A DNA stretch of 40,574 bases, taken from Chloroflexota bacterium (GTDB lineage: Bacteria; Chloroflexota; UBA6077). Both the position numbers and the translations under genes were made by a program. This document shows positions 26,320-31,708 of the stretch, piece by piece (the stretch's first letter is position 1; each line of letters begins with the position of its first letter). The stretch covers positions 1 to 40,574 of the forward strand of contig JAJZQR010000009.1 of NCBI GenBank assembly GCA_021806765.1. The letters run 5' to 3'. The notes below the pieces were generated by a model. The model was not told the origin of the DNA, made no database searches, and saw only the letters and a list, made by a program, of their open reading frames with translations.

Positions 26320-26338
26320 GTGACAGCTAGTGTGTCAC
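26320..26338 (-). promoter_or_regulatory. Palindromic site 4 (upstream of pPIWI-RE operon)
   Basis: GTGACAGCTAGTGTGTCAC has perfect 6-bp arms and the shared GCTAG core. It lies 66 bp upstream of the REase start codon, the shortest distance of the four sites. On the minus strand a TTGACT at about 26350 precedes it by a promoter-like distance, so the site may overlap a core promoter, although no good -10 hexamer is visible. Confidence 0.65.
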
Positions 26339-26376
26339 GAAAAGGATAGTCAAACCGTGAGGTGAGGAGTATCTGA

Positions 26377-26868
26377 TCAGCTGCCTTCCCAGCCCCTGTA
26401 GCCATTGCGCTCTTCCATGAGCTGTCGCATCGTCTGAGCTGCTTCCCTGGAGAGGACTCCCCCCACTATCGCGAACTCGATGATATCCTCCAGGTGAACG
26501 ACGGAGTTGGCGCCTAGCTCCTCTTCGGCCGCCACGAAGGCTCGACCGTCAGTCGTGGCAAAGAGCCACCCTCTGCCTGCGGCCAAGGCCATTCCAGCCG
26601 ACTCGCCTTCATCGAGGCCATGGTCGTCGCGGCAGCGAACGTAGACCTCGATGGCCTGCAACCCACGGGCTTCTTCGACCAGCAGGACACCCCGGTTCAG
26701 AGCGCTGGAGAAGGGGTCGGCGAAGCGACGGCCACGCCCTCGCCTCATCTCCGTCTCGACCTCCGTTGGGATGACGAACTCCAGGCCCTGGATCCGCCCC
26801 AGGAGGTCCAGTTGCTCCGCCCAACAGAGGTTGATGAGGATGTTAGTGTCCGATACGACGACCCGCAT
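26377..26868 (-). CDS. PIN-domain protein (putative ribonuclease)
   Basis: 163 residues with the PIN-domain layout: VVVSDTNILINL at the N-terminus (first catalytic Asp), GLDEGESAGMALA in the middle (acidic pair) and WLFATTDGRAFVAA (last Asp). The order and spacing fit the PIN group also called DUF3368-like. PIN proteins are usually metal-dependent RNases, many of them toxins that cut tRNA, rRNA or mRNA. Its ATG overlaps the last base of the upstream XRE-ImmA gene (ATGA-type junction), so the pair is co-translated and probably works as a toxin-antitoxin-like or stress-response unit. It is shorter than none of its relatives and looks intact. Confidence 0.82.
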   Translation of the reverse strand: MRVVVSDTNILINLCWAEQLDLLGRIQGLEFVIPTEVETEMRRGRGRRFADPFSSALNRGVLLVEEARGLQAIEVYVRCRDDHGLDEGESAGMALAAGRGWLFATTDGRAFVAAEEELGANSVVHLEDIIEFAIVGGVLSREAAQTMRQLMEERNGYRGWEGS

Positions 26869-28061
26869 CAGCTCGCGGCTTCGAGCAGAGGGTTGTTGCG
26901 GTTCGGCCGGCGCACCACTGGGGGCTCCGGAATCCCAAGTCCCTGGAGGAACTCGCCGATCTGATCGAAGTCGATCCCAAGGATTTCGGCAAGGCGGCCA
27001 CGGGAGATCTTGCCAAGACGGTAAGCCTCTACAGCGAGAGCGCGCATCCTTCTCTCGAAGACCTTGGGGCGTGGGACTTCCTGTTCCTCGTCGTGCCCGG
27101 CCAGGCGGGCTAGCTGCTCCTTGCCGACCGCCTGAAGGCGCCCGTACTGAGCCTCGGTGATGAGCTCGAGCCTCCGCAGGCGCACCAGGACAGCTAGGTA
27201 GCTGACCCTAAAGTAGAACTGCAGGTCGACTACGTGCACCGGGTTCAGGTCCCGCCAATCCACCTTGAGGGCATCCCTCCTGTAGCCCTCCAGCCCTGCC
27301 TTTGGCATCAACAGCGCACCAGCGAAGTGCTCGGCGCGAGCCTCGCCTAGATCACGGGGCTCGGAATCGTGGCAGACATGGGCGGCCTCGCCCAACAGGA
27401 GGTGGCAGAACTCGTGGGCAGATGTAAACACGTTTCTGGCAGCTCGATGCTCGGCGTTCACGACTATACAACGGCTGGTCCTGGCAGAGCCCAAGCACAG
27501 CCCCGACACGTTCTGTGGCAGCCTGGTGGCAAACACCCCTATACCCTGCTCTTCCAAGAGGCTATGCAGGTCGGCTATGGGCTCCTGGTCATCCAGCCCC
27601 AGGATCCGGCGGGCATCGACAGCGAGGCGCTCGCCTTGCATGACGGCGTGCCCGCGGTTCCTCGGCGCTTCGTGGTTCAGCTGAGCGCTCTGGGCCGCAC
27701 CCGGTATCAGATCGAGCGCCTTCGATAGGAAAGCGAACTCCTTGCAGCGGCGCGCTATCCGGTCGACCTCGGCCAGGTCCTGCTCACCAAGGCCGCTGGC
27801 GCGGAAGAGCACAGTGTAATCTTCCTCTGGGCCCTCTTCTCCCTCGGGGAGCACAAAGAAAGACAAGGGGCGACGGTAAAGCTTAGCCAGTTCGGAGAGC
27901 TCAACTGTGCTCACGTCGCGCTGGCCGCTCTCGATCCGAAGGATGGGCTGGTGGTTCTTGAAACCCAGATGACGGGCGGCCTGCTGTTGACTGATCCCCC
28001 GCATCTCACGAGCCCTCCGCAGACTAGCTCCTAACCGTTCACTTGTGAGAGATGCAACCAT
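26868..28061 (-). CDS. XRE-family regulator fused to ImmA/IrrE metallopeptidase
   Basis: 397 residues. The ATG at 28061 has AGGAGG 8 nt upstream; the longer frame to 28286 crosses the promoter and is rejected. An N-terminal Cro/C1 helix-turn-helix (LRRAREMRGISQQQAARHLGFKNHQPILRIESG) is followed by LSFFVLP and, in the middle, the zinc-peptidase motif HEFCH in FTSAHEFCHLLLGE with the downstream acidic part EARAEHFAGALLMP. In such proteins the peptidase cleaves a partner or the HTH represses its own operon until stress. The C-terminus has a further HTH-like segment (YRLGKISRGRLAEILGIDFDQI). It is the leading gene of a two-gene operon with the PIN protein. As the only classical repressor in the defence cluster, it is a candidate for binding the shared palindromes, although nothing shows that directly. 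Confidence 0.88.
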   Translation of the reverse strand: MVASLTSERLGASLRRAREMRGISQQQAARHLGFKNHQPILRIESGQRDVSTVELSELAKLYRRPLSFFVLPEGEEGPEEDYTVLFRASGLGEQDLAEVDRIARRCKEFAFLSKALDLIPGAAQSAQLNHEAPRNRGHAVMQGERLAVDARRILGLDDQEPIADLHSLLEEQGIGVFATRLPQNVSGLCLGSARTSRCIVVNAEHRAARNVFTSAHEFCHLLLGEAAHVCHDSEPRDLGEARAEHFAGALLMPKAGLEGYRRDALKVDWRDLNPVHVVDLQFYFRVSYLAVLVRLRRLELITEAQYGRLQAVGKEQLARLAGHDEEQEVPRPKVFERRMRALAVEAYRLGKISRGRLAEILGIDFDQIGEFLQGLGIPEPPVVRRPNRNNPLLEAAS

Positions 28062-28081
28062 GGTCCTCACCTCCTGCTTGT

Positions 28082-28110
28082 ATTGTATCCGTATCATCAC
28101 ATAATGGCAA
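28082..28110 (-). promoter_or_regulatory. Sigma-70-type promoter for the XRE-ImmA/PIN operon
   Basis: On the minus strand TTGCCA (28110-28105) and TACAAT (28087-28082) are separated by 17 bp, a near-consensus housekeeping promoter. The -10 lies about 20 bp upstream of the XRE-ImmA start codon, leaving a short leader with the AGGAGG site. Confidence 0.7.
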
Positions 28111-28126
28111 GCGAGCGCGCGCGATG

Positions 28127-28141
28127 GTGACACACCGTCAC
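28127..28141. promoter_or_regulatory. Short palindrome upstream of the XRE-ImmA promoter
   Basis: GTGAC-ACACC-GTCAC has the same GTGAC/GTCAC half-sites as the four 19-bp sites but a centre that is 4 bp shorter and without CTAG. It lies 17 bp upstream of the -35 hexamer. It may be a related operator with changed spacing or an unrelated autoregulatory site. Confidence 0.5.
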
Positions 28142-28187
28142 TAAGACCAGGTGCGACTCGACAAGTGCTATCACGAAGCAGCCCGAT

Positions 28188-28349
28188 GTGATAAAGTACG
28201 GAAAGCAGGCTCGCCTTCTCTTCTATCGGGACGGTGAGCCCCAGGAACTGCGGATGGAGTCTGAAGTGCAGCTCGCCTGGTGGCACGTCGACCTAATACA
28301 GAACATACCCTTCCAGCGCGAAGGTTATGGAATCGTGCCCATGGGCTGA
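28188..28349 (+). CDS. Possible small protein before a terminator
   Basis: A GTG-started frame of 53 codons (reads MIKYGKQARLLFYRDGEPQ... then AWWHVDLIQNIPFQREGYGIVPMG) ends 33 nt before a strong plus-strand terminator. The composition is protein-like, but no family is recognised and there is no clear ribosome site. It could equally be the 3' remnant of a lost gene, since the frame is open further upstream to 28130 without an ATG. Confidence 0.3.
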   Translation: MIKYGKQARLLFYRDGEPQELRMESEVQLAWWHVDLIQNIPFQREGYGIVPMG

Positions 28350-28382
28350 GTGCACCCACTTTTCTCGGCAATCTGCATTCTC

Positions 28383-28408
28383 AGCCCGCTTCGGCGGGCT
28401 TTTTCTTT
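28383..28408 (+). terminator. Rho-independent terminator
   Basis: AGCCCGC-TTCG-GCGGGCT, a perfect 7-bp stem with the stable TTCG loop, is followed by TTTTCTTT. It would end plus-strand transcription coming from the region upstream of the tRNA gene and isolates the tRNA/RNA-repair unit from it. Confidence 0.9.
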
Positions 28409-28438
28409 GGGCTTGAACGCAACTTTGGGTAGAGATCT

Positions 28439-28514
28439 GGGGCTGTAGCTCACCGGTCAGAGCGGCTGTCTTATACACAGCGCGTAGCAGGTTCGACTCC
28501 TGCCAGCCCCACCA
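28439..28514 (+). tRNA. tRNA-Ile (anticodon UAU)
   Basis: The 76-nt sequence folds as a complete cloverleaf: acceptor arms GGGGCTG/CAGCCCC, D-stem GCTC/GAGC, anticodon stem GCTGT/ACAGC around loop CTTATAC, variable GCGTA, T-stem GCAGG/CCTGC around TTCGACT, discriminator A and an encoded CCA. The anticodon TAT reads AUA. Most bacteria read AUA with a CAU-anticodon tRNA modified to lysidine, so a genomic UAU anticodon is uncommon. No terminator separates it from hen1, which starts 90 bp downstream. Confidence 0.93.
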
Positions 28515-28523
28515 GGCCGTTTT

Positions 28524-28569
28524 TCGATGCCTGGGGCGGTGCCGCGTAAGCGCCCAGCGCCCGCATCGA
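28524..28569 (+). repeat. Hairpin between tRNA-Ile and hen1
   Basis: TCGATGC (28524-28530) and GCATCGA (28563-28569) enclose an inner GC-rich stem formed by CTGGGGCG and CGCCCAG. No T-run follows, so it does not look like a terminator. In a joint transcript it would lie between the tRNA 3' end and the hen1 ribosome site and could mark the tRNA processing point or shield the mRNA 5' end. Confidence 0.5.
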
Positions 28570-28603
28570 CATAGCTGGACAAAGAGCGCAAAGGAGACGA
28601 CGA

Positions 28604-30007
28604 ATGCTCCTGACAATCACCACGACCCATAGGCCGGCCACGGATCTCGGATACCTGCTGCACAAGAACCCTTCCAAGGTGCAGTCGTTTTCGCTCGGCT
28701 TCGGACGGGCTCACGTGTTCTATTCCGAAGCCACTGAGGAGAGATGTACGGCTGCCCTGCTCCTGGACGTGGATCCGGTGGGGCTGGTGCGAAACAGGCG
28801 CGGCCCGGCAGGTGAAGGCGGAGCCCTGGAGCAGTACGTCAACGACCGGCCCTACACGGCGTCGTCTTTCATGAGCGTCGCTATTGCCCAGGTTCTCGGG
28901 AGTGCTCTGGGTGGAAAGAGCAACGAGAGAGCGGAACTGGTCGCCACGCCCATTCCACTGGAGGCCAAGCTCGCGGTCCTGCCATGCAGGGGTCGCGAGG
29001 GGCTGCTTCGTCGCCTCTTCGAGCCGCTCGGCTATGACGTCTCTGCCGAGCAGCACGACCTGGACGAGACCTTCCCCGATTGGGGAAAGAGCTCATACTT
29101 CACCGTCAGGCTCAAGGGAGCCGTGCGGCTTCAGGACCTGCTGACCCACCTCTACGTCCTGATTCCCGTTCTCGACGACGAGAAGCACTATTGGGTAGGC
29201 GACGACGAGGTTGAGAAGCTGCTGCGGCGCGGCGAGGGGTGGCTCTCGACACATCCCGAGAAAGAACTGATCACTTCGCGCTACCTTCGCCATCAGAAGA
29301 GCCTCGTTCGGGAGGCGCTCACCCGGCTGATGTCGGACGAGACCCCGGACCCCGAGGCAGAGGAAGAGAGCCGTGCCGCGGAAGAGGCTGCCCTTGAGAG
29401 GCGGCTCAGCCTGAACGGGCAGAGGCTGGGAACGGTTCTGAGCGTGCTGAAGGCGAGCGGAGCGGAGCGTGTGCTCGACCTCGGCTGCGGAGAGGGCAGG
29501 CTGCTTCGGGAGCTACTGCGGGACGGCGCCTTCGAGGAGATCGTCGGGATGGACGTCTCGTACAGGGCCCTCGAGGTCGCCAAGGAGCGGCTGCAGCTTG
29601 ATCGCCTGCCGGCGGCAAGAAGAGAGCGCGTGAAGCTGATCCATGGCGCCCTTACCTACCGCGACACGCGACTGGCAGGGTACGGCGCCGCGGCGGTCGT
29701 GGAGGTAATTGAGCACCTGGACGCGGCACGGCTGGCCGCCTTCGAGAGAGTGCTCTTCGAGCAGGCGAGGCCAGCCACGGTGGTGCTGACGACTCCGAAC
29801 GTCGAGTACAACGTCCGCTTCGAGCAACTCGCGGGTGGCAAGCTGCGGCACCGTGATCACCGCTTCGAGTGGACTCGCGCCGAGTTCCGCACCTGGGCAG
29901 AAGGTGTGGCTGCTCGATTCGGGTACGCAGTCCGGTTCCTGCCGGTCGGCCCGGAGGACCCGGTCCTCGGGGCGCCGACCCAGATGGGGGTGTTCACCCA
30001 TGGCTGA
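28604..30007 (+). CDS. hen1: 3'-terminal RNA ribose 2'-O-methyltransferase Hen1
   Basis: 467 residues, the usual length of bacterial Hen1. The N-terminal half (MLLTITTTHRPATDLGYLLHKNP... FSLGFGRAHVFY) is the bacterial Hen1 N-domain that binds and stimulates Pnkp. An acidic linker (about 245-265) leads to the C-terminal methyltransferase with SAM motif VLDLGCGEGRLL (near 290), EVIEHLD and, further on, HRDHRFEWTRAEF; the Glu/Glu/His/His set of these motifs holds the catalytic metal. The enzyme methylates the 2'-OH at the 3' end of the break before sealing, so the repaired RNA resists being cut again at that site. AAGGAG lies 7 nt before the ATG. It is the first protein gene of a four-gene coupled operon and overlaps the next by 8 nt. 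Confidence 0.93.
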   Translation: MLLTITTTHRPATDLGYLLHKNPSKVQSFSLGFGRAHVFYSEATEERCTAALLLDVDPVGLVRNRRGPAGEGGALEQYVNDRPYTASSFMSVAIAQVLGSALGGKSNERAELVATPIPLEAKLAVLPCRGREGLLRRLFEPLGYDVSAEQHDLDETFPDWGKSSYFTVRLKGAVRLQDLLTHLYVLIPVLDDEKHYWVGDDEVEKLLRRGEGWLSTHPEKELITSRYLRHQKSLVREALTRLMSDETPDPEAEEESRAAEEAALERRLSLNGQRLGTVLSVLKASGAERVLDLGCGEGRLLRELLRDGAFEEIVGMDVSYRALEVAKERLQLDRLPAARRERVKLIHGALTYRDTRLAGYGAAAVVEVIEHLDAARLAAFERVLFEQARPATVVLTTPNVEYNVRFEQLAGGKLRHRDHRFEWTRAEFRTWAEGVAARFGYAVRFLPVGPEDPVLGAPTQMGVFTHG

Positions 30008-30947
30008 GAGCGTGCGAGGACCGGAGCTGGTTCCTCCGGTCGGGACCCACATACTGACCAGTATAGCCATTGCCCGTGAGTCGGTTGAAGGCGCTTATCC
30101 CGCCGGCACGGTGGGGACCGTGATCGCGATACCGGAAGAGGAAAGCGGAGAGTACCGGGTCCGCCTGCTGGACGGGACAGAGGTGAATCTCGTTCGGGAG
30201 CAGTTCGGGGTACGCAAGAGGATGCGCGACGCCGAGCTGCGACGGCCGACAGCAGACGCGGAGCCGGGCCAGTTCGGTCGCGTGATCTACCGGTGCGTGG
30301 TCGGCTCCAGGGCTTACGGGCTCGACGAGCCGGGCTCGGACTACGACCGGCGCGGCATCTACCTGCCCTACGCCAATCAGCACTGGTCGCTCTACGGAGT
30401 GCCCGAGCAGCTGGAGGATCAGGAGAACCAGGAGTGCTACTGGGAGATCCAGAAGTTCCTGACGCTCGCCCTCCGGGCAAACCCGAACATCCTGGAGTGC
30501 CTGTACACGCCGCTTGTGGAGGATGCGTCGCCACTCGCGCAGGAACTGCTGGGGATGAGGGAATCGTTTCTCTCCCTGCACATCTATCAGACCTACAACG
30601 GATACGTGGCCTCGCAGTTCAAGAAGCTGGAGCAGGATCTACGCACGCACGGCTCCTTCAGGTGGAAACACGCGATGCACCTGATCCGCCTCCTGCTATC
30701 CGGCATCACGACCCTCCGGGAAGGTTTCGTCCCGGTAAGGGTGGAGGAGCATCGCGATACCCTGCTGGCCCTCAGGCGGGGCGTGGTCTCGTGGGAAGAG
30801 GTGAACGGCTGGCGGCTCGCCCTCCACAGGGAGTTCGACGAGGCGCTCTCTACTACGAGGCTACCGAAGAAGCCGGACTACGAGCGGGCCAACACCTTTC
30901 TCCTAAAGGCCCGGAGAATCGCGTTCCAGGAGGGAGACAGATGGTAG
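30000..30947 (+). CDS. Pol-beta superfamily nucleotidyltransferase with N-terminal beta domain (RNA-repair operon)
   Basis: 315 residues, ATG inside the last codons of hen1. The first 80 residues (PPVGTHILTSIAIARESVEGAYPAGTVGTVIAI... YRVRLLDGTEVNLVREQFGV) form a small SH3-like beta domain that could contact RNA or protein. The rest is a COG3541-type nucleotidyltransferase: CVVGSRAYGLDEPGSDYDRRGIYLP (about 99-123) with the G-S and D-x-D metal-binding signature, then IQKFLTLALRANPNILECLYTPLV and helices. COG3541 proteins (the RlaP group) are known neighbours of RNA ligases and Pnkp/Hen1. They may add or remove nucleotides at broken RNA ends. The likely third catalytic acid is not obvious, so activity is uncertain. 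It is followed by a second, divergent member, overlapping by 7 nt. Confidence 0.85.
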   Translation: MAESVRGPELVPPVGTHILTSIAIARESVEGAYPAGTVGTVIAIPEEESGEYRVRLLDGTEVNLVREQFGVRKRMRDAELRRPTADAEPGQFGRVIYRCVVGSRAYGLDEPGSDYDRRGIYLPYANQHWSLYGVPEQLEDQENQECYWEIQKFLTLALRANPNILECLYTPLVEDASPLAQELLGMRESFLSLHIYQTYNGYVASQFKKLEQDLRTHGSFRWKHAMHLIRLLLSGITTLREGFVPVRVEEHRDTLLALRRGVVSWEEVNGWRLALHREFDEALSTTRLPKKPDYERANTFLLKARRIAFQEGDRW

Positions 30948-31708
30948 GAGTCGACTACGAGCTCTTGAACGAGACGGTGTGCCGGCATCCATATCCGCTC
31001 CTCTTCGCAACGGTGAGTGGAGCGCACCTTTACGGGTTTCCGTCACCGGACTCCGACTTCGACCTGCGCGGTGTCCACATCCTCCCGGTGCGCGAAGTGG
31101 TGGGCCTGGAGCGGTGCAGGGAGACCGTCCAATCGTGTGAGGTGCGCCGAGGAGCAGAGATAGACCTGGTGACGCACGACGCCAGGAAGTTCTTCTCGCT
31201 CCTGCTCAAGCGAAACGGCTACGTGCTGGAGCAGCTCTACTCTCCGCTCGTGGTCCAGACCACATCGGAGCACGAAGAGCTGAAGAAGATCGCCGGGGGC
31301 TGCATCACGAGGCACCATGCCCACCACTACCTGGGCTTTGCCAGGACCGAGTGGAAGCTGTTCGAGAGGGAAGAGACGCCGAGGGTGAAGCCGCTCCTCT
31401 ACGTGTTCAGGGTGCTTCTCACGGGCATACATCTTCTGCGAACGGGCGAGGTCGAGGCTAACCTTCCCCGGCTGAACGAGCTGTTCAAGCTGTCGTACGT
31501 GGACGATCTGATCAGCCGCAAGGTCGAGGGAGGGGAGAAGCAACTGCTGCCGAACGCCGATGTCCCGTTCTACGCGAGGGAGTACGAGAGGCTGCTCGCG
31601 CTGCTGGACGAGGCGCGAGCCGAGAGCCGCTTGCCGGAGGCGCCGACCGCTCAGCCCGTCCTGAGCGCCCTGCTGGTTCGACTTCGACTTGAGGGGGTGA
31701 GCGCATGA
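30941..31708 (+). CDS. Second Pol-beta superfamily nucleotidyltransferase (RNA-repair operon)
   Basis: 255 residues. It starts MVGVDYELLNETVCRHPYPLLFATVSGAHLYGFPSPDSDFDLRGVHI, where SGAHLYG replaces the usual GSRAYG and DSDFD supplies the D-x-D metal site; EIDLVTHDARKFFSLLLKRNGYVLEQLYSPLVV follows and offers a third acidic residue. Unlike its upstream neighbour it has no extra N-terminal domain. The two share the COG3541 fold but have diverged strongly, so they could form a heterodimer or act on different ends. Its ATG lies in the end of the first gene (ATGGTAG), and its stop overlaps the pnkp ATG (ATGA), so expression is tightly coupled. Confidence 0.85.
   Translation: MVGVDYELLNETVCRHPYPLLFATVSGAHLYGFPSPDSDFDLRGVHILPVREVVGLERCRETVQSCEVRRGAEIDLVTHDARKFFSLLLKRNGYVLEQLYSPLVVQTTSEHEELKKIAGGCITRHHAHHYLGFARTEWKLFEREETPRVKPLLYVFRVLLTGIHLLRTGEVEANLPRLNELFKLSYVDDLISRKVEGGEKQLLPNADVPFYAREYERLLALLDEARAESRLPEAPTAQPVLSALLVRLRLEGVSA

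Noticed and set aside
28127..28141. Counting this palindrome as a fifth copy of the shared 19-bp site
   Set aside because: The half-sites match but the spacing is 4 bp shorter and the CTAG core is missing, so it is listed separately.
28062..28286. Longer N-terminus of the XRE-ImmA gene
   Set aside because: The extension crosses a near-consensus promoter and a palindrome, and the inner ATG at 28061 has a perfect AGGAGG.
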